Of a stretch of DNA of 64,000 nucleotides, positions 38,399-49,837 are shown piece after piece (position 1 is the first letter of the stretch; the number at the start of each line of letters is the position of its first letter). The notes below the pieces were generated by a model, which was not told the DNA's origin, did no database searches, and saw only the letters and a list, made by a program, of their open reading frames with translations. The translations under genes and the position numbers were made by a program. The DNA is from Primula veris (lineage: Eukaryota; Streptophyta; Magnoliopsida; Ericales; Primulaceae): assembly GCA_963682055.1 (NCBI GenBank), contig OY821750.1, forward strand, positions 14,262,501 to 14,326,500. The letters are read 5' to 3'.

Positions 38399-38774
38399 GT
38401 ATTTTAGTTTGGTCATTATCTTAGAGATAATATCAAGTTTCATTTAAACTCTATCTATCCCCTCTTATATATATCTCTCTTTGGTGGGAGATTAATATAC
38501 TAATAAGTAACACAAATATTTCACGTACAATTATTCTCTCTACTATTATTTCTTTTCTCTAAGGCATCATCATAGGTCTTGTGGACTTGAAAGGTGTGAG
38601 AAATTAGTACACGACTCTGGTAGCGTTTATATCGCGTAGATAAGTGGTTGCATCCGTATTTAAATAGTTAGTAAAAAAAATCGTTCTTTTCGCTGCAGGT
38701 ATATCGTAATACCCTCTTTAGTTGTGATCATTAATTAATTTATTTATTAAACCTAATTATATGATTTACCAACA
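38399..38774 (+). repeat. Copia-A copy 2: 5' LTR fragment
   Basis: It matches 1631-2016 from AGTATTTTAGTTTGG to CAACA, followed by TTGGTATCAAGAGTC. The first 70-80 bp of the LTR are missing at the Copia-C junction. Confidence 0.85.
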
Positions 38775-38789
38775 TTGGTATCAAGAGTC

Positions 38790-40219
38790 TATAAGATTGT
38801 TATTCGCTATTAGAGAAATATGGATATATATTGAAACCTAATCGTTACCGGCGACTTTGTGATCTATGTGATATAAAGAACTTGTAACAGTGTAATAATT
38901 TGTGTTTTTTCGATTTTCTTTTATAATTGTTATAATCTGTGAGATAAAAAAAAATAAAAAAAATACATGTGTTTTGTTATAATTTGTTATAATTGTAACA
39001 AAAAGAAATACACGTGTTTTGTTTCTCTGTGTATATGGTTGTTATTCGTGTCGCTACATATTGTATGTTAAACAGTGAAAATATTTCCCTTTTTTTAAAA
39101 ATTATACATGACCAGCTTCATGTGGACTGTAGAATAAATAAATAACAAAATTTGTTTCTAATTAAGAACTCATTTCTCCAGAAATGTGTGTGGCTATGTG
39201 CTAATGTACTACATATTGTATTGAAAATCGTTCTGGACTAATGGTTTACATACATGTGGATGTGTTACACATATGCTGTGTGGGTTCTTTATTTAAGGGA
39301 AATTTTGGTAGAAGTTGGACATATACGAATGCGTTTCCAATTTGTTTCAATTTTTTGTACTGCTACTATTACATTGATGCATATCAACTGTTATAATTTA
39401 TTTATTTATTTTATAATACTTCCTAGTTGCTGCTTTGTGTATTTATCCCGGGACTACATAAGTTTTTTTAAAACTTAGTTGAGTTATTTAGTTTAGTCCA
39501 TAATGTTTATGCTGTTTTAGTAACAATATAATAAGCACATAAGTTTTATTTTTTTAATTATTCCAGAATTTGATCTGTGTGATTATATGCTAGGCGGAAT
39601 TCGTTTGTCTAATTATTTGATTATTTATTTTTTTGATTGCAACATTGACTTACTAGATTACAAACGGGACAAAGAGATGCTGGTTAAATTGTGCTTTTAT
39701 AGTGTGGTTTGTGTATTTCCTTGCAAAGTTACAAATGAGGTGAACAGATTAATGTTCTATTTAAAAGTTAATCAAATAATCTGCTTGTCTGACTAAATAA
39801 GTTAAAATATGGTTTTAGCAATGAATTAATTATATTTGTTAGAATTAGTTATACTATCTGTTTGTTATATTTTGTATATAGCATGCAAAATGTATTTCAA
39901 TTTTTTATTTATGTGCTGAATAAAATTACTTTGGAATTATTTTGTTATTACGTATAACATGTATATTTGTTGTTGTGGAATTAGTTTCCGCATTTTATTT
40001 AAAATTAAATTAGATACTTCACTTCAACTCATATAGTAAGAGATGATTATTAGTCGTAAAACGCAAAATTTTCGATCTTGTAATGTGAGAAAAGGTTTTA
40101 GTAGTCTAATAGAGTTTAAAATAAAATGTTAATCTATGTGCCTAATTAAAACTTTATTATTATGCAAATAATGTAGTTAAATGACGTGTAAAAATGCTAT
40201 TGCTTATCTTTGTAGTGAA
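38790..40219 (+). other. Untranslated leader of Copia-A copy 2
   Basis: About 1.4 kb of AT-rich sequence between primer-binding site and gag ATG, with no frame of interest. The copy at 2029 lacks this leader. Confidence 0.55.
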
Positions 40220-40339
40220 ATGGCCTCTAAAAATGTTATCGCTGATCTTAACACTGGAAATAAGAAACTTGATGGAAACAACTATGATATGTGGCAAAGA
40301 AAGGTTCAGTACCTTTTGGACGAGGAACAATTGTTCGAC
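40220..40339 (+). pseudogene. Copia-A copy 2 gag, 5' part
   Basis: ATG 40220 opens MASKNVIADLNTGNKKLDGN, then NYDMWQRKVQYLLDEEQLFD, the typical copia gag start with the conserved W. It is cut by the Tat element at TCGAC and continues at 57892. Confidence 0.85.
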
Positions 40340-40912
40340 TAATAGAACATAAAAATTAGACCCGAATATTCTATTCGGATAATAATCAACCCACTTTATA
40401 AATGGGTATCCAACGCTTAAATGGGTCATCTCATGCTTTTTATAGTAAAATAAAATATTACTATCAAAAGCCCAAGCCCACTCAACTGGAGACCCATGTC
40501 TGAAAAACTCCCTGAGATTGAGACATTTGTCAACATCTTAGAAAGCATAGTTGCCTATAAATAGCCAACTACCCCTCCTAGAAAAGGACCAGAAAATCTA
40601 TCCAAAAAATATAGAGAGAAGTTGAGAAAAAAAAGAAACTAGTCAAAGCATATCACGTCAAGAAATAAACCGAGCAAAGATAAAGCCGAGCACCGAATAA
40701 AATGAGAGAAAGACCAAGAAGAGAGATTAAATAGTCAAATCTTAGCACAATTGTAAAACAGAGATACTAATCCGAGCAAGTATAATAGTCCGAATAAGGA
40801 TAACAATCCGAGCAATAATAAAGATCAGGAAGTGTCCATTATTTACAGTTGATTTACTATTATATTATTGTTGAAAAGCCTAATGCGACCGACCAAAGTT
40901 ATGGCTTTATCA
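40340..40912 (+). repeat. Tat element 5' LTR (573 bp)
   Basis: It starts TAATAGAACATAAAAATTAG (TGATAG in the 3' copy) and ends GGCTTTATCA. A TATA box, TATAAATA, lies at 40556-40563. Most differences from the 3' copy are transitions. Confidence 0.93.
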
Positions 40913-40914
40913 AA

Positions 40915-40930
40915 TGGCGCCGTCTCCGGG
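40915..40930 (+). other. Primer-binding site of the Tat element
   Basis: TGGCGCCGTCTCCGGG starts two bases after the LTR. TGGCGCCGT is the Asp-tRNA complement used by plant Tat/Athila elements. Confidence 0.85.
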
Positions 40931-40991
40931 AATCATCTAGTTCCCAACTAGTTTAGAATTCGAATACCAATACTCTGCCAGACGAGCGACA

Positions 40992-43900
40992 ATGGTGACC
41001 AATGTAGAGGAAACCCATCCCGAGATAGTAGAAACCAATAACCAAAACGCGCAGATTAGCCAACAAGACCTCGACGATCTACTCGCCATCCGCGACAGAT
41101 ATGAAGCTATCCAATCCGGAAACCAACCAACAACCTCCTACATCAACCAAGAACAACCGATCGAACCACCCCAACATTTCATTGAAGGGATTGTCGACGA
41201 ACACCCTTCGTCCTCGGATGAAGAACAAGACATGCCCGTATTAAGGCGTGCACGAAGACGCTTACCCGGGTCCCAGGCAGGGCCGAGCTCAAGAGTCCCT
41301 TTGCCTACAGCCTCGGTCAACTCCGGTGCTCGTTTACAAACGAACGAAGCACATCAGTTTGGCATGCCCGAGGATCATGTACTCGGACAGTTGCCCCTAC
41401 TACCAACTAATCCTCCGAGGATGATTACACCACCCACGGTGGAAGTGCAACACGTTGTTCCGCTAGCCGATGAAAGGAACTACGCCCAGCTACAAGCTCA
41501 GCTGGCGGCATGCATGACGGCCATGACAGCGGCCGGCATCGTATTGCCAGTTATCCAACCCGACAAAGACCCACGCCATGAAGGGGAAGATTCTGCCTAC
41601 AGGGCCGCCCTGGAGGCAGCGGGTCGGCGACCCGATACGAGAATGCCCCACCAAGGGGGCAATGTTCCAATAACGATCGTCCATCCGAACACTCATATGG
41701 AACGTGTCCACACAAACACGAAGGACGGTAGATATCCCGAATACAGGATCGGGGAAGGATATGGCCCACCACCACATCAGGGAGGATACCCTCCCCCCTA
41801 CCAAGTCACGGATGACGCGTTCCAACAGGCTTGGAACGTATGCCAAGAAACCCCATGTACCGAACAGATCACGCGGTACCGTAATCCTATGGGGTTCGTC
41901 ATCCCCGAATTCAGGCTCTATGATGGAAAGAGTTGCCCTATCGACCATCTGAGGCACTACAAGACGAAGATAGAACTGTGGAGTGACGACCATGCACTGA
42001 TGTGCAAATTTTTCAAAAACAGCTTGGGTCAAGAGGCTTCGTCATGGTATCACAACTTACCACGGGGCTCCATTAGAGACTGGGCAGAACTGCTAAGAGC
42101 GTACTCCACCCGATACGCTGCTCATCGGAAAAAGAAGGTTAGCATCGAAACCCTTCTGAAAATGACGATGATGCCAAATGAAAGGCTCAACGATTACTGC
42201 ATACGTTTTATCGACGTAGCAAACCAGATTCCACGATATGCCAATAATATAGCCATCCAGAACTTTATCAACTCCATCCCTAATGGCTATTGGGCGAGAA
42301 GGAAGTTCATAGGCAAAAACTTTCCGACCACTGATTCCCTGCTAGCCTATTGTACCCACCTCACCGATAAAAACGACGAACTGCGTTTCCTCAACCGAAC
42401 ACTACCAAGAAGAGAGTCGGTCCGCGAGGCACAGGTGGGTCGCAAAAGAGTTAGGAATAACCAGGGAGAAGCATTCCAACCGACCAGAAAGGGCAAAGAT
42501 CCCGAGGTCCATAGCAGGGTAGAGCGACCACGAGCACCAGAGCCCAAACCGCTCCAGATCGCATACCCAACACCGACCAACGAACATAAACCGCTCCAGC
42601 TCATCTACCCGATGCCACCCAAGCCGTTTCAACAAGGTCGGCCCCAAGAGAGGGAACACCGAAACACTTTCAGACAGGTCGAGCTGCGATACACTTTCAA
42701 CCTCTCTGCTGAAGATATCCTCAAGGATATATGCAGGGAAAGTTGGTATTCCCGACCACAACCGATCACCTCTCCCCCCAATCAGAGAGATTCCAAGCTC
42801 TTCTGCGCATATCACGAGGATCACGGCCATCTCACTGAGCATTGTCGTAACCTGCGATGGAGAATGAACCAGTGGGGCGATGCAGGATACCTAGCCAAGT
42901 TCATCAAAGGAGCTGGGAATAAAGGCAAACAACTGGCCATCGAGGGATCCGACAACCGGCAAGGCAAAACGATCAACGTCGTTCATATGTCACGACCCAA
43001 GGGCCCAGGCGGGGAACGATTGCGACAACGTCAGCTAGCCCACTTTGGCCAAGTAGCCAAGGCATCACAGGCGTCGACCTCTAAACGACAATGCACACCA
43101 CGACGACATCCGCCCATTTCTTTCTCGGATCTTGACGAAGAAGGGGTGATTTACCCCCACGGAGACGCCATTAACCTCCGTGTTCAAATTGGCCTAGACA
43201 CGGTCAGCAGGGTACTTGTCGACCAAGGAGCCTCTTGTGATATCATGTACAGGGAGTTCTTCGACAAGATGGAACTCAAGCTGCAAGATCTACAGCCTAC
43301 CGATGTCACACTGATCGGTTTCATCTCCGAAACGACTAAACCGTTGGGTAAGATCGTCCTCAGTGTCACAACCGGGTCCGTGTCGGTTCCCGTGGAATTC
43401 TTAGTGGTCAACGACCACTTCGGCCACAATGTAATATTGGGCCGACCTTGGTTACATGCCATGAATGCCATACCCTCGACCTATCACCAAAAGGTCAAAT
43501 ACCCAAATGATAGGGGAGAGATCGAGACTGCCAGAGGATGCCAAGAGGATTCAAAGCGCTGTGAGGACATTACCGCGGCCCTTCAAACACAACTGAGCGT
43601 TGTCGAACAACCCACCAGCACAAAGAAGCTGATCAACCAAATATCCAAAACCGAAAGGGTTGTCGAAGAACAAGTAGGAGAGACCCTTAGGAAGGTGTAT
43701 ATTCCAGATATGGACGAGGAGCACTTCTTCCTCCTCGGCGATAACCTTCCAAAACAGGAATCCGAGGAGTTGAAAGCATTCCTTCTCAACAACATTGATA
43801 AATTCGCCTGGAGTCCTAAAGACATGCCGGGCCTAGACCCCAATACAGCATGCCACCACCTAAGTGTAAACGCCGAGTACAAGACGATAGCACAGAGGAG

Positions 43901-46900
43901 CAGGAAAGTGTCTGTACAGCACCGAGCAGCTATAATCGCTGAAGTGCAAAAGCTATTGGAAGCCGGAGCCATAAGGGAGGTCTACTACCCAAAATGGTTG
44001 TCCAACCCGGTCGTCGTTCCAAAGAAGAATGGAAAGGAGAGAGTCTGTATAGACTTCACCAACCTCAACAAAGCCTGCCCGAGGGACCACTTTCCCCTTC
44101 CAAGGATCGATCAATTGGTGGATGCAACTGCGGGAGCAGAACGGATGACCTTCCTTGACGCATACTCAGGATACCATCAGATCCCCCTCGCTCACGAGGA
44201 TCAGGAAAAGACATCGTTTATCTCGCCTTTAGGAAATTATTGCTATACTGTAATGTCGTTCGGTCTACGCAATGCGGGGGCAACATACCAAAGGATGATA
44301 AGGAGGGTATGTCGAGATCATATAGGGAAAACAATGGAGGTATACATTGACGACATGGTCGTCAAGAGCGAAAAGGCCACATCCCACCTCCAAGACATTA
44401 AAGACGTCTTCCAAACGCTGGGTGAGCACAAACTAAAGCTCAACGCAAGCAAGTGTGCATTTGGCATCAGCAAAGGGAAATTCTTGGGGCATATGGTTAG
44501 CCGACGAGGAATAGAGGCTAATCCCGATCAAATAACGGCTCTACGGAACCTAGCAGCGCCCAAGAATAAGAAACAGGTACAAGAACTCACGGGAATGATG
44601 GCCACGTTGAGTAGGTTCATTAGCCGATCCGCAGACAAGGGACGGCCATTTTTTGAATCACTCAAGAAAGATAGAAAATTCGTCTGGGACCCGGAATGTG
44701 AAGCTTCATTCAACAATCTCAAAGAGTACTTGAGGACACTGCCACTGCTAGTAAGGCCGGACAAAGGAGACGTTCTGGCATGCTACCTAGCAGTTTCCAC
44801 TACAGCTATGAGCGCAGTTATCCTAAGAGAAGAAGGTCGCGAACAATTTCCGATCTACTTCGTCAGCAAGACTCTGGTCGAAGCCGAAACACGTTATCTA
44901 CCCTTGGAAAAGCTGTGTCTGGCATTGGTCGTCGCAACCAGAAAGTTGCCACACTATTTCATAGCTCATCAGTTCCGGGTATACACGAAATTTCATATCA
45001 AAGAGTCACTTCAACGGACGGACATTAGCGGTCGAGTTGCCGCCTGGGGGGTCGAACTATCCCAATTTCATATCGAGTTCGTACCCCGCTATGCCATAAA
45101 GGGACAAGTCCTGGCCGATTTCGTCGCGGAGTTCACCGAAGGCTACGATGAGCCCTTGGCACTCTCTCCACAATCACACTGGCAGATGCACGTCGACGGA
45201 TCAGCCACCAAGGACGGATCCGGAGCAGGGATCGTCCTAAAGTCTAGAGAGGGAGCAATCATCGAAAAAAGCATAAAACTGGGCTTCCGAGCTACCAACA
45301 ATGAGGCAGAATACGAAGCCATGATAAATGGCATGCTCATTGCCCGGTCCCTCGGATGCTCCCACTTAATTGCAAGCTCAGACTCCATGTTCATCGTCAA
45401 TCAAGCCATTGGCGAGTACCAAGCCAAAGATGACAGAATGATCCTCTACCAAGAGAAAGTCCAAAGCTTGATGGCAACCTTCGAACAGTGCGAGTTAATA
45501 AGAATCAATCGCACCGAGAATGCACATGCCGATGCCTTGACCACCCTAGCCTCGACATTGACATTGACTGACACCCGGTCGATCACAGTGGAACTACTGC
45601 CAACCCCGAGCATAATTAAAAGGGTAGACCGAGTGACATCAATACAGTACGAACTAGGTTGGATGGAGGACATGAATCGTTATCTGCGAAATGGAACGCT
45701 CCCGGCAGACAAGATAAAAGCGCTGAAAATTACAAGAAAAGCTCCTCGCTTCTGGCTATCCGAGGACGATAAACTATACAAATCCAGTTACCGGGGACCC
45801 CACCTACTGTGCGTCCCGACCGAGCTACAACTGCCGGTCTTGGAGGAAATCCACGAAGGATCCTGCGGAGCACACATCAAAGGGCGATCCCTTGCAAACA
45901 AGGCAGTGACGCAAGGATATTGGTGGCCCTATATCAAGCGAGACGCCGATGCATACGTCCAACGTTGCGACAAGTGCCAATGATTCGCCAAGATACCACG
46001 GCTCCCATCATCTATGATGACCCCGGTATCGGCACCATGGCCGTTCGCTCAATGGGCAATTGATTTAGTCGGTAAACTCCCAAGAGCACCTGGGAGCGTG
46101 GAATATCTGATCGTCGCGACGGATTATTTCACCAAATGGGTCGAAGCTAAACCCCTCCGAGAAATCAAAGCCAGCAACGTCAAACAATTCATTTGGGAAT
46201 ACATCATCACTAGGTTCGGTATACCGTACGCTATTGTCGCCGACAACGGGACCCAGTTCAAAGATGCCAATTTACAGCTATGGTACGAGGAACTAGGTAT
46301 CCGAAAATTCTATTCGACGTCGACATACCCACAGGGAAACAGGCAAGCCGAAGTGTCAAACCGAACAATATTAGACGGCATCAAGACCACCCTTGAACAA
46401 GCAAAGGGGAGGTGGCCCGAGCGGCTACTCAACGTTTTATGGTCGTGCCGAATTACACCAAAGACGGGCACCAAGGAAACCCCGTTTAGCTTAGCATACG
46501 GTGTCGAGGCCATCATACCGACAGAAATCGGGCTACCCACGCTCCGAACGACTTTAGTCGAGCAGGGAAACAATGAACAAAGAATGAGAGAAGAGCTAGA
46601 CATAATAGACGAGATACGAGAGATAGCAGCCCTTACCCTAGTCAAATACCAACAAAGCGTGAAGCAAATTTATGACAAGAGTAAGAGGATCCAAAGAATT
46701 CATGGTAGGAGAACTGGTGCTGCGACGAGTGACGGTCTATACCCGTAACGAAATACATCGCAAACTAAGCCCTACCTGGGAAGGCCCATACGAAATCGTC
46801 AAGCAAACGAGTCCAGTCTCTTACAAAATCAAAAGCGTACTGTTCGCCAATAGCCGAGGGGAAAAGAATTCTTGGAATGTGGCTAACCTAAAGAAGTACT

Positions 46901-46908
46901 ACGTATAG
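40992..46908 (+). pseudogene. Tat gag-pol polyprotein with one nonsense and one frameshift
   Basis: ATG 40992 opens a 1663-codon frame. Gag has ASSWYHNLPRGSIRDW near residue 350 and a Cys/His cluster, CAYHEDHGHLTEHC, near 605. Protease shows VLVDQGASCDIM near 741. RT shows CIDFTNLNKACPRDHFPLP near 1019 and VYIDDMVVK near 1117. A first RNase H runs about 1260-1380 and a second (HVDGSATKDGSGAG, NEAEYEA, SDS) from about 1400. The integrase His/Cys finger is at about 1621-1663. TGA at 45981-45983 stops the frame just after CDKCQ, most simply a CGA to TGA change. The same frame continues to 46748 with integrase Asp, Asp (VADNGTQF) and Glu (RQAEVSNR). A frameshift near 46675 moves the last 75 codons to another frame, which ends at 46908. 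Confidence 0.93.
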
Positions 46909-47014
46909 GCAATCTTCAGAATACAGGTGCCACCTTACCCCTACTGCTTAATGGCATTATCTTTCGTATTTTTGAATGAATAAAATATATTATCATGCTG
47001 TCTAGCGAATGCAA

Positions 47015-47865
47015 ATGAAATTCCGTAAATGGCGTGTTTTCAAAGGAACGCCTAGGAATATTATGAAATTCCCAACATGGCCGAAGTGCCTAGGAATACT
47101 ATGAAATTCCGTAAATGGCGTGTTTTCGAAGGAACGTCTAGGAATACTATGAAATTCCCAACATGGCCGAAGTGCCTAGGAATACTATGAAATTCCGTAA
47201 ATGGCGTGTTTTCGAAGGAACGTCTAGGAATACTATGAAATTCCCAACATGGCCGAAGTGCCTAGGAATATTATGAAATTCCCAACATGGCCGAAGTGCC
47301 TAGGAATACTATGAAATTCCGTAAATGGCGTGCTTTCGAAGGAACGTCTAGGAATACTATGAAATTCCAAACATGGCCGAAGTGCCTAGGAATATTATAA
47401 AATTCCCAACATGGCCGAAGTGCCTAGGAATACTATGAAATTCCGTAAATGGCGTGTTTTCGAAGGAACGTCTAGGAATACTATGAAATTCCCAACATGG
47501 CCGAAGTGCCTAGGAATATTATGAAATTCCCAACATGGCCGAAGTGACTAGGAATACTATGAAATTCCGTAAATGGCGTGTTTTCGAAGGAACGTCTAGG
47601 AATACTATGAAATTCCCAACATGGCCGAAGTGCCTAGGAATATTATGAAATTCCTAACATGGCCGAAGTGCCTAGGAATACTGTGAAATTCCGTTAATGG
47701 CGTGTTTTGGAAGGAACGCCTAGGAATACTATGAAATTCCCAACATGGCCGAAGTGCCTAGGAATACTATGAAATTCCCAACATGGCCGCAGTGCCTAGG
47801 AATACTATGAAATTCCCTAAATGGCGTGTTTTCAAAGGAACACCTAGGAATACTATGAAATTCAT
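47015..47865. repeat. Tandem array of two alternating units (48 bp and 38 bp)
   Basis: Unit A is CTAGGAATACTATGAAATTC plus CGTAAATGGCGTGTTTTCGAAGGAACGT. Unit B shares the first 20 bases and continues CCAACATGGCCGAAGTGC. They alternate as AB (86 bp) and ABB (124 bp). It lies just downstream of pol, a common place for tandem repeats in Tat/Ogre elements. No frame runs through it. Confidence 0.92.
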
Positions 47866-47997
47866 ATGCAGGTACAATGCAAGGAATAATTCAGGTCCAC
47901 ATAACGGCGGCGATGCAATACAAAATGGCAAACACAATGAAGGAGAATCAATCTAAACAATGAAATATCAACAAGAAGCATATCCAATACAGGAATA

Positions 47998-48172
47998 ACG
48001 AAATGACAAATGAATCAGCAAGGAAAAATCGATCCAATCAATCAAATAGCAATACGACAATGGAAAGGTACAAAACAGGAACAACGAAATGACAAATGAA
48101 TCAGCAAGGAAAAATCGATCCAATCAATCAAATAGCAATACGACAATGGAAAGGTACAAAACAGGAATAAAG
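47998..48172. repeat. Direct duplication, 86-bp unit
   Basis: AAATGACAAATGAATCAGCA...AAAGGTACAAAACAGGAA starts at 48001 and again at 48087 with a few changes. The sequence 47866-47997 is non-coding. Confidence 0.88.
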
Positions 48173-48242
48173 AAATAACACAAATAGTCCTTGCCCGCAT
48201 TACGGAGGCAACAAGAAGTTCATCGACACTAAAGAAACTCAT

Positions 48243-48893
48243 TTAAGAAGAACTACTACAGGAGGAGCACGACGGTAATTGACCGAGCTCAATCTCTTCG
48301 TCATCCGTCGTCGTGTCCCCATCTGTCTCATCACCATCAAAACGCTCCTCAGGAATGAGGGCATCAAAATTGGTCGTATGAGCTCCAACGCAAGTCAGCG
48401 TCTGAAGCCGCGCGTTGAACTCGGCTTCTTTAGCGAACTCGTGAGCATCCGAGGCCGCTTTACGGCGATCATCGTCGAAGGGGAGATTACGGCGAGCTTC
48501 TATCATAGCCGCGGAAGCATCGTATCTGGTTCGGGACAAACGGAAATACTTCACCAACACGTTGGCTTTGGTTACCAACAACTTTAATTTGCCGAAGTAT
48601 TTGTCCTTTGCACGCCAATATCGATCCAAACGACGCTCCTGAACCTCAACAACATGCTCGGCACGGCGAACGTATTCTCGAAAAAAGGCCGCCTGAGTTT
48701 TCAGCTTGGTCCGAAGTCGAGCACATTGGTCGATCAACTTGACATTTTTGCCTATCAAAATGATGTAAGGCCACATGTCAGGCACCTCACTAGCCGCACC
48801 AGATGAGACCTCATCCCGGGCAGCACCAGTAGGTCCTAACCCCGGGCTAACTAGGCATGGAGAACCAGCCTGGTGCGACGTAGTAGCGTGTGC
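48243..48893 (-). CDS. Antisense ORF, probable last exon of the antisense Tat gene
   Basis: The minus-strand frame is open from an acceptor-like TTTTTATAG (48901-48894) to TGA at 48243, 216 codons, with an internal ATG at 48785. It encodes a charged, helix-rich protein (RRAEHVVEVQERRLDRYW, FNARLQTLTCVG), an acidic segment (DETDGDTTTDDEEIE) and a Ser/Cys-rich tail. The phase (0) matches the upstream exons, but the donor needed near 49059 (TCT/GTTGAG) is weak. It may instead be a separate small gene starting at 48785. No family is recognised. Confidence 0.5.
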   Translation of the reverse strand, partial: AHATTSHQAGSPCLVSPGLGPTGAARDEVSSGAASEVPDMWPYIILIGKNVKLIDQCARLRTKLKTQAAFFREYVRRAEHVVEVQERRLDRYWRAKDKYFGKLKLLVTKANVLVKYFRLSRTRYDASAAMIEARRNLPFDDDRRKAASDAHEFAKEAEFNARLQTLTCVGAHTTNFDALIPEERFDGDETDGDTTTDDEEIELGQLPSCSSCSSSS

Positions 48894-49037
48894 CTATAAA
48901 AACAAAAAAAAAAACAGGGAAGAACGAGAAGAGATGAATATACAACCGCAAGAAACGAAAAGACGAAAATAGAAAAAAAAAAAACGAATATTTCCATACA
49001 AGCTACAAATAAAACGACAAAACAAGCTACTCGATTA

Positions 49038-49631
49038 TTAATCCGATAACCCCTCAACAGACGCCGAGGTCTCTACTACATCGGCGAAATGAATATCTCG
49101 CAATGAAGCAATTTGCGTCCCCAAACGCTCACGAATGACCGCATCGACTCGGTTCAAGGCAGCAGTGGTTTCGGTTACCCCGGCTATCGCATCAACCATG
49201 CGCTCTGCCCGGGAAACAGCACTCATCCCTTTTACATGCTCCAGCACCTCTAAAGCGCGAACTCGGGCCCAATACGCTTTGGCAAAGGATAGTAGCAGGT
49301 CCGCGTCCTTGAAAACGGCCCCTAGGACCAAGTTCAAGCTCGTCACACGACCTCGGGCTTCATCACGAGAACGTCATAGGGCACCGAGAAGTTCCTTCGC
49401 TTTACCCTTATTTGCCGTATAATGGGCAGTCTTTTTGCTGAATTTCTCTCCCAAATCACGTAGCCGAATCGACAAGTTTGAAATATGAACATTCAGACCC
49501 TCGATTTCATGCCGAGCACAAGTCAATTCCGCGGTAAGGGACGCCTTAGATCTTTCCAGATCATCTATAACGTCACCTACACTACGACTAGGCGAGGTCC
49601 AGACCACCACAGCAAGGGGGTTATTTGGTAC
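49038..49631 (-). pseudogene. Antisense coiled-coil exon with one in-frame TGA
   Basis: The exon follows acceptor TATTGTCAG in phase 0 and reads VPNNPLAVVVWTSPSRSVGD, then a heptad-rich stretch (LERSKASLTAELTCARHEIE). TGA at 49376-49374 interrupts the frame and lies where CGA would fit. It resumes as RSRDEARGRVTSLNLVLGAV and ends at TAA 49038. It may be exon 5 of the antisense gene, joined from a donor CAG/GTGGAA at 49850/49849, or it may be skipped. Confidence 0.45.
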
Positions 49632-49837
49632 CTGACAATATTTTGTTTTCACATCCTTCAAAATATGACGACCCTCAAAAGAAATTAACCCGAGAAAGCC
49701 CAACAGAAAGAAAACACAGCACATATATTATCACTTCCCCAAAATAATATGTTTCTAATACAAAAGAGACCCACAATTCTAATACCAAAAGACTACACAA
49801 AAACAACAAAAATATATATATACTGTCAGAAAAATGG

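Noticed and set aside
41490..42032. 180-codon minus-strand open frame under Tat gag
   Set aside because: It overlaps clear gag coding on the plus strand, has no promoter or motif, and is explained by codon bias of the GC-richer gag.
43583..43972. 129-codon minus-strand frame under Tat pol
   Set aside because: It lies opposite the start of the RT domain; a shadow of the real frame.
47015..47865. CRISPR-like array
   Set aside because: Units are directly adjacent with no unique spacers, and the setting is a plant retrotransposon.
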